A DNA stretch of 64,000 nucleotides, from contig CAZUNG010000002.1 in NCBI GenBank assembly GCA_964621905.1, positions 248,001 to 312,000 of the forward strand, written 5' to 3'. This document shows, one piece after another, positions 52,631 through 62,056 of this stretch (position 1 is the stretch's first letter; every line of letters starts with the position of its first letter). Below the pieces are notes generated by a model. That model was not told where the DNA came from, made no database searches, and was given only the letters and a program-made list of their open reading frames with translations. A program made the translations under genes and the position numbers. Source of the DNA: Ruminococcus_G sp964621905 (GTDB lineage: Bacteria; Bacillota; Clostridia; Lachnospirales; Lachnospiraceae).

Positions 52631-54469
52631 TTATTCCACCGTAACCGATTTCGCCAGGTTTCTCGGCTTATCCACATCCAGTCCTTTCGCAAGCGACACG
52701 TAATATGCCAGCAGCTGCAGTGGAATCACCGCCAGGCTGTTCGCAAAACACTCCACCGTTTTCGGCACATAGATCGTAAAATCAGCCGTATCCTCAATCG
52801 AATAATTCCCGTAAGAAGTCAGTCCCATCACGTAAGCCCCGCGGCTTTTTACCTCAACCATGTTGCTGACTACCTTTTCAAATAATTCAGACTGGGTCGC
52901 AACCCCAACAACCAGCGTTCCGTTCTCTATCAGAGAGATCGTACCGTGTTTCAGTTCACCTGCCGCATACGCCTCTGAATGAATATAAGAAATTTCCTTC
53001 AGTTTGAGCGAACCCTCCATGGAGATCGCATAGTCAAGCCCCCTCCCAATAAAGAAAATATCATGACTGTGTGAGAATTTGTTGGCGAACCACTGAATCC
53101 GCTCCTTCTCATCCAATATCCGTTTAATCTTATCAGGAAGCCTTAACAGCTCCTTCAGATAAGCCGTGTACTCATCCTCGGATACCACACCGCGGACTTT
53201 TCCAAAATGAATGCCGATCAGATACATGGCCGCCAGCTGCGTGCTGTACGCTTTCGTGGTCGCCACAGATATCTCAGGTCCCGCCCAGGTGTAAAATACG
53301 CTGTCCGCCTCCCGCGCTATGGAACTTCCTACCACATTCACAATTCCAAGCACTTTAAATCCGCGTTTGTGGGCTTCGCGCAGGGCCGCCAGCGAATCGG
53401 CAGTCTCTCCGGACTGACTCACCACGATGACAAGTGTATGCTCTTCCATTACCGGTTTGCGGTAGCGGAATTCACTGGCCAGATCCACATCGACCGCAAT
53501 CTGAGTCATCTGCTCCAGAATGTATTTGGCGCTCATGCAGACATGATAAGCCGATCCGCACGCCACCATCTGTATCCGGCGGATATTCCTGATCTCTTCT
53601 TCCGTCATCTCCAGTTCATCGATAACGATCTGATTTTCCTTGATTCTCGGGCTGATCGTATCTGCAACGGCTTTCGGCTGTTCATAGATCTCCTTGAGCA
53701 TAAAATGCGCAAACCCGCCTTTTTCCGCTGCCTCCGCATCCCATTCAATTCTGCTGAACTCTTTACTGATCTCTTCCTGATCAATATCATAGAATTTCAC
53801 ACTGTCTGCTGTCAGCTTCGCGATCTCCATATTCTGGATAAAACATACATCTTTTGTGTATTTTAAAATCGCCGGCACATCCGATGCGATAAAATTCCCC
53901 TCCGCACTGCTGCCGATGATCATCGGACTGTCTTTTCTGACTGCATAAATCGTTCCCGGATAATCCTGAAATAAAATCCCCAGCGCATAAGAACCCCGGA
54001 TTCTCACCATAACCTTGGAGATCGCCTCCAACGGATTCCCGTTGTAATAATAGTCAAGCAAATGTGCCAGAACTTCCGTATCCGTCTGAGAAATAAACTC
54101 ATATCCCTTTTTCTCCAGAGTTTCTCTCAGCTCCTGATAATTTTCGATAATCCCGTTATGTACGATAACAATCCGCTTATCTTTTGTAAAATGCGGATGC
54201 GCATTCACGACCGACGGCTCCCCGTGGGTTGCCCATCTGGTATGCCCGATTCCGCATGTCCCTTTTACCGCCTTGCCATTGTCTGTCATTTCACACAAGG
54301 CCATCAGCGGACCCTTGGCTTTGATCACATCAATCACATGCTGATCCTGCTTTTCGCCGTCCACTGCGATTCCTGATGAATCATAGCCACGGTATTCCAG
54401 TTTCGCCAGACCATCCAACAGGATGGGCGCCGCTGCCTGGTATCCCGTATATCCTACAATACCGCACAT
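52631..54469 (-). CDS. glmS: Glucosamine--fructose-6-phosphate aminotransferase (isomerizing) GlmS
   Basis: 612 residues. N-terminal class II glutaminase (Cys2 nucleophile in MCGIVGYTG) and two SIS domains (ACGSAYHVCMSAKYILE; VSQSGETADSLAAL) binding fructose 6-phosphate. Gives glucosamine 6-phosphate for cell wall and for UDP-GlcNAc. It starts 3 bp after glmM; no room for a glmS ribozyme leader at its own start. Confidence 0.97.
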   Translation of the reverse strand: MCGIVGYTGYQAAAPILLDGLAKLEYRGYDSSGIAVDGEKQDQHVIDVIKAKGPLMALCEMTDNGKAVKGTCGIGHTRWATHGEPSVVNAHPHFTKDKRIVIVHNGIIENYQELRETLEKKGYEFISQTDTEVLAHLLDYYYNGNPLEAISKVMVRIRGSYALGILFQDYPGTIYAVRKDSPMIIGSSAEGNFIASDVPAILKYTKDVCFIQNMEIAKLTADSVKFYDIDQEEISKEFSRIEWDAEAAEKGGFAHFMLKEIYEQPKAVADTISPRIKENQIVIDELEMTEEEIRNIRRIQMVACGSAYHVCMSAKYILEQMTQIAVDVDLASEFRYRKPVMEEHTLVIVVSQSGETADSLAALREAHKRGFKVLGIVNVVGSSIAREADSVFYTWAGPEISVATTKAYSTQLAAMYLIGIHFGKVRGVVSEDEYTAYLKELLRLPDKIKRILDEKERIQWFANKFSHSHDIFFIGRGLDYAISMEGSLKLKEISYIHSEAYAAGELKHGTISLIENGTLVVGVATQSELFEKVVSNMVEVKSRGAYVMGLTSYGNYSIEDTADFTIYVPKTVECFANSLAVIPLQLLAYYVSLAKGLDVDKPRNLAKSVTVE

Positions 54470-54472
54470 CGC

Positions 54473-55828
54473 TTAATCCTCCCTGTAGCCATTCTTGATA
54501 ATGGCATCCAGCACCTGATCAACGAGTCTCTCACACTGCCCATATTCCGGCGCCTCCACCATCACACGGACAACCGGTTCCGTTCCACTCTCACGCACGA
54601 GAATACGTCCGTCATCACCGAGTTCATCGGATGCACGCTTCACCGCAGCCTGCACTGCAGCGTCCTCCTGAGCCTTTGCTTTGTCCGTCACCCGGATATT
54701 CTTCAGCACCTGAGGATAAATCGTAACGGGAGCGGCCAGAACACTGAGCGGTTTTTTCTTCTCCAGCATAACTTCCATCATCTTGATCGCTGTCAAAATA
54801 CCGTCACCCGTTGTTGCATATTTTCGGAAAATAATATGACCGGACTGTTCTCCTCCGATACGGTATCCGTTTTCCGCCATATTTTCATATACATATTTAT
54901 CACCGACAGCCGTCTTCTCATATTCAATTCCAGCTTCATCAAGAGCCTTGTAAAGGCCGAAGTTGGACATAACCGTTGTCACAACTTTATTGCCCACTAA
55001 TTTTCCGCGGTCCTTCATATAGCAGCCATAAATATAAATAATCAGATCCCCATCGATGATATCGCCATTTTCGTCCACGCAGAGACAGCGGTCCGCATCC
55101 CCGTCAAATGCAAAGCCGACATCCAGCTTCTTCTCTTTTACAAGCTTCTGCAGCCCTTCCATATGGGTAGATCCACACCCCATATTGATGTTGGTGCCGT
55201 CGGGTTCGTTATTGATCACATAAGTCTTGGCGCCCAGCGCATCAAATACACTCTTTGCGATCATCCAGGCACTGCCGTTTGCGCAGTCCAGCCCAACCCG
55301 CATATTTTTATAGGAACGCGTGGCCAACGAGATCAGATACCCCACATAGCGGTTTCTCCCTGCCGAATAATCTATGGTACGTCCGATCTTTTCTTTGGTT
55401 GCCAACGGAATTTCGCCTGCGATACCGTCTATGTACGCTTCAACTTTTAAAATCGTCCCCTCATCCATCTTCTCGCCATTGCTGTTGATCAGTTTAATTC
55501 CATTGTCATAATAGGGATTGTGGCTCGCCGAAATCATAATCCCACAGTCAAAATCTTCTGTCCGTGCCACATAAGAGACACTCGGCGTCGTCGTCACATG
55601 CAGCAGATACGCATCCGCACCGGATGCCGTCAGTCCCGCCGCCAACGCATATTCAAACATGTAGGAGGATCTTCTTGTATCTTTGCCGATCACCGCCTTG
55701 CAGCGCTCCTCTTTTTTATTTCTTCCGTAATACCAGCCCAGAAACCGGCCGATCTGATATGCATGTTCCACTGTCAAATTCACGTTGGCCTCGCCGCGAA
55801 AGCCGTCTGTCCCGAAATATTTTCCCAT
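54473..55828 (-). CDS. glmM: Phosphoglucosamine mutase GlmM
   Basis: 451 residues. Catalytic Ser in MISASHNPYYDNGIK, metal loop FDGDADRC, sugar-binding GGEQSGH and RESGTEPVVRVM phosphate site. Converts GlcN-6-P to GlcN-1-P. First gene of glmM-glmS. Confidence 0.97.
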   Translation of the reverse strand: MGKYFGTDGFRGEANVNLTVEHAYQIGRFLGWYYGRNKKEERCKAVIGKDTRRSSYMFEYALAAGLTASGADAYLLHVTTTPSVSYVARTEDFDCGIMISASHNPYYDNGIKLINSNGEKMDEGTILKVEAYIDGIAGEIPLATKEKIGRTIDYSAGRNRYVGYLISLATRSYKNMRVGLDCANGSAWMIAKSVFDALGAKTYVINNEPDGTNINMGCGSTHMEGLQKLVKEKKLDVGFAFDGDADRCLCVDENGDIIDGDLIIYIYGCYMKDRGKLVGNKVVTTVMSNFGLYKALDEAGIEYEKTAVGDKYVYENMAENGYRIGGEQSGHIIFRKYATTGDGILTAIKMMEVMLEKKKPLSVLAAPVTIYPQVLKNIRVTDKAKAQEDAAVQAAVKRASDELGDDGRILVRESGTEPVVRVMVEAPEYGQCERLVDQVLDAIIKNGYRED

Positions 55829-55919
55829 TGTTATCCCCTTCTTTCAGTGTAAATAGCCCTTGTTTTAATGGTATTTGACTCAAATGCACGGATAGATACT
55901 TTTATTTTATCCATTCTAC

Positions 55920-55948
55920 ACTATAGTAGAAAATAAGTGGCATGTCAA
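55920..55948 (-). promoter_or_regulatory. Consensus SigA promoter of glmM-glmS
   Basis: Minus strand TTGACA (55943-55948), TATAGT (55920-55925), 17-bp spacer, about 90 bp upstream of glmM. The leader of about 85 nt shows no ribozyme or riboswitch that I recognise. Confidence 0.8.
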
Positions 55949-55961
55949 GAAATGGAACGGA

Positions 55962-55993
55962 TAATTTTGCAAATTGGGGTTTAATTATGCAAA
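55962..55993. repeat. Two direct repeats, 20 bp apart, upstream of the glmM promoter
   Basis: TAATTTTGCAAA (55962-55973) and TAATTATGCAAA (55982-55993) differ at one base and lie exactly 20 bp apart, centred at about -54 and -74 from the predicted start site. Likely regulator sites on one helix face. The 197-bp gap 55829-56025 has no other feature. Confidence 0.5.
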
Positions 55994-56025
55994 CTATGAG
56001 GTTTGATTCATAGCCCTTAATAAAG

Positions 56026-57462
56026 TTAATTTCTTATGCTCCTGATACTTTTGATTATCCGCTGCCTTGCAAAAACTGCAAGAAAGGTAAAATAAATTAC
56101 CATACAACCGATGATTGCAGCAATGTCACCCAGTGTTCCTCTTAAAAATTTCTTCATAAAAATGGAACCTATTATCATACAGCCGGTCGCCAGACACGGC
56201 ATCATAAACACTGCAAAAAATTTATCAAGCGCTATCCCTATATATTGTTTCATAAAGATAATACTTATCAGAACCTGCCACAGAACACATAAGCACCTTG
56301 TGTAAACCATGATCCAAAAACCAAACCCTGCGCTTACCACGCAGGATGGTATCAGTATGATCAGGTATAGGATTTGAAATAGAAACAAAACCTGCGGTAT
56401 CCCTTTGGACTTATACAATTCAGCCGGAAAACTGTAAAACGTTACGCTGCACAGCATCATTAATCCCCACGCCCCCACAATATTGGCTGCTTTTGACCAT
56501 TGACTGCCAAACAAAAGAAGTGTTGCAGTCTCTCTATATAAGAAAAGACCTGTTCCCATAGGCAATACGAGATAGAGTATGAGATGGTAAATATTGAGAA
56601 ACGCATTGCTGTATTCTTTTTTTGAATTTTTCAAACGGGATAATGTTGAAAGCAGGACAGGACTCATGGATGCCGATATCATCCCCATAATCGACTGTAC
56701 CATATTGGTAGAATTTTTATAGAGCCCGAGCTGATATTCCGAGAACATACTTCCGACGATAAACGTATCCACCCAGAAAATCACCCAATTCGCAAGTGCT
56801 TCACATAAAGACCAGAAACTATAGTTAAACATTCTTTTCAGTATCGCCGTACTGTAAAAGAAACTTGGCCTCCATTTTGAAAACACGGTCAGCACGGCCG
56901 CATTCACCAGTGCTCCAAAAATATTTCCGATTACCAATGCCCAAAAAGAACGCATGATGAGTGCCAGTGGTACCGTTATCATTAAGGGGGATGCCGCAAC
57001 TGAAATTCTGGCAGCAAATAATTTTTTAAATTCAAATTGTCTTCGAAACAATGCTGTCTGAATACTGGAGACAGATGTAATCATCAATTGCACACTGGCA
57101 ATTGCTATTACATTGCCATAATTTCTATGGCCCAAAAATGAAGCGATCGGAAACCGAAACAGGATAATCAACATCGTCATCAGCACAGAGATGGCAAGGT
57201 TTGTCCAAAATGACACATCCGCATACTGAGCTTTTTCCGTTTCACTTTCAAAATCATGCTGTACAAGATACTTGCCAAATCCGGCATCTGTAATTAAATC
57301 GACGAAACTAACCAGCATATTGCAGACTGCTACCACACCAAAAGCATCCGGAGTGAGCACCCTCGCCAGAATCATGTTTGTTATTGGAACAAAAAATTTA
57401 ACAGCCACCTCAGAAAAAAGAGACCACCCCATTGATTTTTGAATCGTGTTATCTTTTGTCAT
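56026..57462 (-). CDS. Oligosaccharide flippase (Wzx family)
   Basis: 478 residues, about 14 membrane helices, MATE/MOP superfamily. Flips undecaprenyl-linked repeat units across the membrane. Last gene of the polysaccharide synthesis run; AT-richer than glmM next door. ATG at 57462 preceded by TGAGGTATCATGA. Confidence 0.88.
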   Translation of the reverse strand: MTKDNTIQKSMGWSLFSEVAVKFFVPITNMILARVLTPDAFGVVAVCNMLVSFVDLITDAGFGKYLVQHDFESETEKAQYADVSFWTNLAISVLMTMLIILFRFPIASFLGHRNYGNVIAIASVQLMITSVSSIQTALFRRQFEFKKLFAARISVAASPLMITVPLALIMRSFWALVIGNIFGALVNAAVLTVFSKWRPSFFYSTAILKRMFNYSFWSLCEALANWVIFWVDTFIVGSMFSEYQLGLYKNSTNMVQSIMGMISASMSPVLLSTLSRLKNSKKEYSNAFLNIYHLILYLVLPMGTGLFLYRETATLLLFGSQWSKAANIVGAWGLMMLCSVTFYSFPAELYKSKGIPQVLFLFQILYLIILIPSCVVSAGFGFWIMVYTRCLCVLWQVLISIIFMKQYIGIALDKFFAVFMMPCLATGCMIIGSIFMKKFLRGTLGDIAAIIGCMVIYFTFLAVFARQRIIKSIRSIRN

Positions 57463-57472
57463 TCATGATACC

Positions 57473-58900
57473 TCACACCCCAGATGCAGAGCCGCTTATT
57501 TTCTTGTTTAACAGCAGCTGCGCGGACACAAACACAAAAATAACAGTAACTAACGTTGTCGGTGCGAAGAGCTGTGTGATAAATCCTGTATAACTGCCCC
57601 GTATAGCCCACAGCAGTTGTGTAATGATTGTAAAACGAACGGCAGTCGTCAATACTCTCTCATCCTTATTTCTGTTTGCTATCCTTGCAATCAACAGGGA
57701 ATAGATAACATTCCCCAGCAAAATACCCGTATAACCGAAATCCTGATACAATTCTGCAATATAGCAGCTTCCCGTCCCTCTGCCGGACAAATATGCATCT
57801 CCCATCACGGTATAACCCAGTGCATGCGTAAAGCTCCCTCCATATAATGCATGTTCCACCGTATTACCATGATAAACCTTGATTCCAAACAGACGCGCAA
57901 AGATTCCACTGTGCAAAAATTCCAAAATATATGTCTGATCCGATGGAATTTTATCCCGATACATATAAGCTCTCTTCATGACATTACTGGTAACCCCCTG
58001 ATCATAAAAAAAGTTTATAAATCCATCCATAAATCTAATCCCGGATATCTCCCCTCCTTCACGCCAGATATTATAGCCAGACGCAAAGACTGCTAATAGC
58101 GGAACAGCGACCACCCCGGCTATCACCATTTTTCTCGTGATCCAGGCTTCCTCCGGATTAAGCCCCTGACGATATACAAAATACACAAACAAAAACAGGA
58201 TCCCCAGCATTGCAGTAGAACGCTGTCCACTGCCCAGCGATATCACAAGATAAAGCACATAGAAGATAAGCGGCCACTTAATTTGTTTTCTATTTGGCCG
58301 TGTTGCAAGATATATATTCCATGCGACAGGCATCATCAGTTCAATTTTACTTATAATATATAATATTGTGTTTCCTGACAAATATTCGGAAAAATCCGTA
58401 TAATAATCGGTAACCCCTCTCGCAGCCACAAAACTTCCAACTGCGATCTCAGAGACAACTGCAAATACCCACGAAAAATAATATACATATAAACTTATTT
58501 TTTTTATCAACGCTACTTTTTCGACATGATCTACATAATCTATGTTTCTCTTTTTGCGTCTTTTTCCATAGTTGGTAACGATATGATAAAATAAGCCAAG
58601 CGTCAGTAACGTAACAAAATAAGACACATAGGCATGTACCTGCGCATCCTCTGGAAAACTTTCAGCTTTGTAATTTAAAAATTGCTGCACAAAATCTCTG
58701 CCCAACAGAAAAACAAAAAAAGCAATTAAAAAAGCAAACAGCATGCTGCGGTCTTTGATATTATGATAAGCATAGAACAGTAAAAACATCCAGGTAGCCA
58801 GGACAAGCAAAAGCCAGCCTTCAACATTTGTCAGCAAGCCGGCGATCAACAACACAGCCATCGCTAACAATCCATATAACGATTTGATATTAACACGCAA
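57473..58900 (-). CDS. O-antigen/capsule repeat-unit polymerase (Wzy-like)
   Basis: About 475 residues with ten to twelve predicted membrane helices and a large periplasm-side loop in the second half (about 290-370). Sequence is typical of O-antigen polysaccharide polymerases, which share little identity. TTG at 58900 has AAGAGGTG six nt upstream; a GTG three codons earlier (58909) is the alternative start. Between the glycosyltransferase and the flippase. Confidence 0.8.
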   Translation of the reverse strand: MRVNIKSLYGLLAMAVLLIAGLLTNVEGWLLLVLATWMFLLFYAYHNIKDRSMLFAFLIAFFVFLLGRDFVQQFLNYKAESFPEDAQVHAYVSYFVTLLTLGLFYHIVTNYGKRRKKRNIDYVDHVEKVALIKKISLYVYYFSWVFAVVSEIAVGSFVAARGVTDYYTDFSEYLSGNTILYIISKIELMMPVAWNIYLATRPNRKQIKWPLIFYVLYLVISLGSGQRSTAMLGILFLFVYFVYRQGLNPEEAWITRKMVIAGVVAVPLLAVFASGYNIWREGGEISGIRFMDGFINFFYDQGVTSNVMKRAYMYRDKIPSDQTYILEFLHSGIFARLFGIKVYHGNTVEHALYGGSFTHALGYTVMGDAYLSGRGTGSCYIAELYQDFGYTGILLGNVIYSLLIARIANRNKDERVLTTAVRFTIITQLLWAIRGSYTGFITQLFAPTTLVTVIFVFVSAQLLLNKKISGSASGV

Positions 58901-58919
58901 ACATTTCACCTCTTACCAT

Positions 58920-60167
58920 CTATCTGTCACTCCCCTGCCGGCATAATTCGTTTGTAAAACGCAAATAATTTTTTCCTGCATTATACTTATTATTCCACAA
59001 TGTTCTTGCCCCTCTGCGGAATCTCAAGTACCTATCCCTGTCTAACCCGCAGAACCATGTAATCCGTTTTGCTAGTTCCTCATCTGAAATGTCGGCCCTT
59101 AAGAGAATACCATTGACACCATCAGAAATAATTTCTCCGGTCCCGCCGACATCAGTGGCAATACATGGAATGCCCACTGAAGATGATTCCATGATTGAAA
59201 CGGGAATACCTTCTGATGAACTGACGTTTAAAAATAAGTAATAATTTTTTTCCAGATAATCTTCAAGAAGCGCCGTATTATCAACATTTCCCTTAAATTC
59301 ATATGAAACATTATCGCCCAGCATCTTTTCTGCAAGCGCTTTCACCGTGTCCATTAACGGACCATTCCCATAATGCGTCCACTTAATTTTCACATTCTTA
59401 ATCAAGGACAGCGAACGTATTATCTTATCCAGCCGTTTTACCTTTACTACATTCGAACATGTTACGACCTCATACACAGAATCTTTCCACTCATACGCTT
59501 TCACACCGTGGTCCAAGGTACCCAGTCGTCTTGTAACTATCTTATGTTTATACTCAGGACAGCTGTTTAACAGATACGCAGTCCCATAATCTGAACAGGG
59601 ATACACAACATCAATCTCGTCAAGAATTCCTTTCCTCATTGGAATATATGCGCCGCGGTGTTCTTCTTCATAAAGATCATATCCATGTGCCCTGGCGACA
59701 ATTCTGCAGTTTAAATTCCACTTTTTTCTCAAAATCATTGCCACATACGGCTGATATTCAAACCTGTAGGAATAAAAGACAACATCTCCTTCCAGTTTTT
59801 GGTTTTTCATTTTCTTTTTAATGATGCCTGCTTCGTAATGTGCCCGGCTAAAGAAAACAATCAGATTGATTACATTCGTTTTACTGAAACGCCCGCCTTT
59901 CACAAGACGCAGAAATTCCCGATAAAAGTCGGCCTGAAAGACTGCGCGCACCGCGTTTATCAGATAGGTAAGCTTTGAGGCATACCATACCGGAATAACA
60001 CTCACGTTATTTCCCACGGCTCTTATGACCTTTCGATGTTCATCGCGAATCTGCAATGCAAATATCCATACTTTATCAAACGTATTATAAAATTTTATTT
60101 CTGTTTCAAGATAAGGTTCCCAGTTCCCATATGGAAAGGCATTCGTAAACAGGCATAACGTCTTCAA
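58920..60167 (-). CDS. Glycosyltransferase family 4 protein
   Basis: 415 residues, GT-B fold. C-terminal nucleotide-sugar site SSSEGIPVSIMESSSVGIPCIATDVGGTGE carries the EX7E motif (seen in part as SEGIPVSIMESSSVG). Adds a sugar to the repeat unit on the cytoplasmic side; donor unknown. TTG start at 60167 with AGAGGGAGAAAGAA. Confidence 0.88.
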   Translation of the reverse strand: MKTLCLFTNAFPYGNWEPYLETEIKFYNTFDKVWIFALQIRDEHRKVIRAVGNNVSVIPVWYASKLTYLINAVRAVFQADFYREFLRLVKGGRFSKTNVINLIVFFSRAHYEAGIIKKKMKNQKLEGDVVFYSYRFEYQPYVAMILRKKWNLNCRIVARAHGYDLYEEEHRGAYIPMRKGILDEIDVVYPCSDYGTAYLLNSCPEYKHKIVTRRLGTLDHGVKAYEWKDSVYEVVTCSNVVKVKRLDKIIRSLSLIKNVKIKWTHYGNGPLMDTVKALAEKMLGDNVSYEFKGNVDNTALLEDYLEKNYYLFLNVSSSEGIPVSIMESSSVGIPCIATDVGGTGEIISDGVNGILLRADISDEELAKRITWFCGLDRDRYLRFRRGARTLWNNKYNAGKNYLRFTNELCRQGSDR

Positions 60168-60198
60168 TTCTTTCTCCCTCTGAAATTGAACTTAAAAA

Positions 60199-61401
60199 TC
60201 AAACATCTATCTTTGTTTTTTCAATAATCTCATGTAATTTTTTATTGCAGTCATCCAATGTTTCGCCTTTCACAATAATCTGTCCTATACAGTCATTGGA
60301 ATTTTCAAACACCCGAATTTCATCCCCCGGCTTCCTGAAGAAAGTAATCTCTACAATGTCATCACTCATCCGCCCTGTATAACGGATGTCCTTTAAAATT
60401 CCTCTCTTTTCAGTCGAAAACAGCATCTTAGCAAGCCCTGCCGTCCTCACAGGTTTTCTCATTTTCCAGTATTCCAACGGATCCTCTCCAACCGCCATGG
60501 CAGCAATCATCTTATAGTATTCAACTCCGTAGTTAATCTGAACAAGCTCCGGCAGACAGTTTGCACCCACCCGCCCGGTAAGCTCAATCATATAAACTTT
60601 GTTGTCTTTCAGGATCAAATCCACGTTGACCGCACAGTTGTTCAGGCCAATCGCCCGTATTGCTTTTCTGACCACATCCTCTGTCTGCCTGCAAACATCT
60701 TCGTCACATTCCAGCGGGACGTAATGGCCGACCGGAACAGCGGTGTGGCTCATGAATGTTTCATCCCCGTGCGGCATCACAAACAGTACTTCCCCCCGGT
60801 AAACAAACGCCTGTGCACCAAACTCCCAGCCTTCAATGAATTCTTCGACAATACAGTATGAACGTTTCGTCAACCGCATTGCCAAATGGAATCCCTCAAA
60901 CGCCGCTTCTTTTGTCTTAGAAATATAGATGCCGTTGCTTCCTTGGAGATCTGTCGCTTTGATAATGACAGGAAGGCGGATTTTTAGAAGTGCTTCTTCT
61001 AATTCCCGGTCACTGGAAATTTCAAAATATTGTGCCGTGCTGACCCCGCTGTTCATAAAAGCCTTCTTCATCCTGGATTTGTCATTACACATGATCGCAG
61101 CATCTTCCCCTATCCCGGTCAGACTTAATGCATCGCATGTCTTTCCCAGCGCTGAAATACCCGTATCGAGACAACAGGTTGCTACACCATCCAACTCAAG
61201 TTCCCTCGCTTTTTCTGCAACTTCCTCCGGTTCAGCGATATTCATATACCTGATTTCATCTGCCAGAGCGACACCCGGCAGATGATCCCCCGGCATAGTT
61301 CCGGCAATCACTGTCATTCCCATCTCCCTTGCCGCCTGATAAAGGCCCACCTGACCACGGCCTGCACCCAGGATCAGCAGCCTCTTACCTGCTACATTCA
61401 T
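60199..61401 (-). CDS. ATP-grasp protein (second of two in the polysaccharide run)
   Basis: 400 residues. N-terminal Rossmann-like KRLLILGAGRGQVGLYQAA, then the ATP-grasp fold: PVIIKATDLQGSNGIYISKT lysine strand (seen in part as PVIIKATDLQGSNG), CIVEEFIEGWEFGAQAF and MIELTGRVGANCLPELV metal site. Forms a carboxylate-amine or similar bond via acyl phosphate. ATG at 61401 with GAGGAGAAAGAGT. Neighbours are the PglC-like transferase and a glycosyltransferase; substrate unknown. Confidence 0.86.
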   Translation of the reverse strand: MNVAGKRLLILGAGRGQVGLYQAAREMGMTVIAGTMPGDHLPGVALADEIRYMNIAEPEEVAEKARELELDGVATCCLDTGISALGKTCDALSLTGIGEDAAIMCNDKSRMKKAFMNSGVSTAQYFEISSDRELEEALLKIRLPVIIKATDLQGSNGIYISKTKEAAFEGFHLAMRLTKRSYCIVEEFIEGWEFGAQAFVYRGEVLFVMPHGDETFMSHTAVPVGHYVPLECDEDVCRQTEDVVRKAIRAIGLNNCAVNVDLILKDNKVYMIELTGRVGANCLPELVQINYGVEYYKMIAAMAVGEDPLEYWKMRKPVRTAGLAKMLFSTEKRGILKDIRYTGRMSDDIVEITFFRKPGDEIRVFENSNDCIGQIIVKGETLDDCNKKLHEIIEKTKIDV

Positions 61402-61446
61402 ACTCTTTCTCCTCAATTTCTCCGATATGGACTGTCAGAATCCCTT

Positions 61447-62055
61447 CTACTTTGTTATCTCATCAGCATTCGTATAAATATTTTTTCTAAGCAGCACTGT
61501 CCCGACCGTTTTCATTAAGATTTTTACATCACCCCAAAATGAAACCTGCCTTGCATAGTCGGCATCTTTTTGCAATTTCTCTTCCTGAGAAACAGAGTTT
61601 CGATAATATGCCTGTGTATACCCCGTTATCCCCGGCTTGACGGTAAGCCTCACCCGTCTCTTTTCATCATAATCTGAAAGCGGTCTGTCTGTCGTTACCG
61701 GGCGCGGCCCGACAAGGCTCATATTTCCTTTTAAAACATTCAAAAACTGAGGGATTTCATCGATGGAAGTCCTGCGCAAAATTCTTCCTACGTTTGTTAT
61801 TCTCGGGTCACCCGGCGAATTGTAAGTAGAATTGTCTTTATTGCGTATGTCCGGGGCGTTCATTTTCATGGATCTATATTTATACATTACAAAAATCCTG
61901 CCATTAAGCCCTCTCCTTTCTGCCCTGTAAAAAACACTTCCCCGGTCTTCCAGGTAGATCAATGGCGCCACGATTATCGTAATCACACAGACAAACGGTA
62001 ACGCAGCGATACCGATGATGACGTCAAACAACCGTTTCAAATAACGCTGATACAC
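61447..62055 (-). CDS. PglC-like phosphoglycosyl transferase (initiating sugar transferase)
   Basis: 202 residues, the minimal (monotopic) form of the family. One re-entrant N-terminal helix (about 10-32), the KYRSMKMNAP motif, then TSIDEIPQFLNVLKGNMSLVGPRP with the catalytic Asp-Glu, and KPGITGYTQAYYRNS. Transfers a sugar 1-phosphate from UDP-sugar to undecaprenyl phosphate, starting the repeat unit. GTG start, one nt after the ATP-grasp stop. Confidence 0.92.
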   Translation of the reverse strand: MYQRYLKRLFDVIIGIAALPFVCVITIIVAPLIYLEDRGSVFYRAERRGLNGRIFVMYKYRSMKMNAPDIRNKDNSTYNSPGDPRITNVGRILRRTSIDEIPQFLNVLKGNMSLVGPRPVTTDRPLSDYDEKRRVRLTVKPGITGYTQAYYRNSVSQEEKLQKDADYARQVSFWGDVKILMKTVGTVLLRKNIYTNADEITK

Positions 62056-62056
62056 G

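Noticed and set aside
52631..54469. glmS ribozyme upstream of glmS
   Set aside because: glmS starts three bp after glmM, so there is no space for the ribozyme; the glmM leader shows no match that I can recognise.
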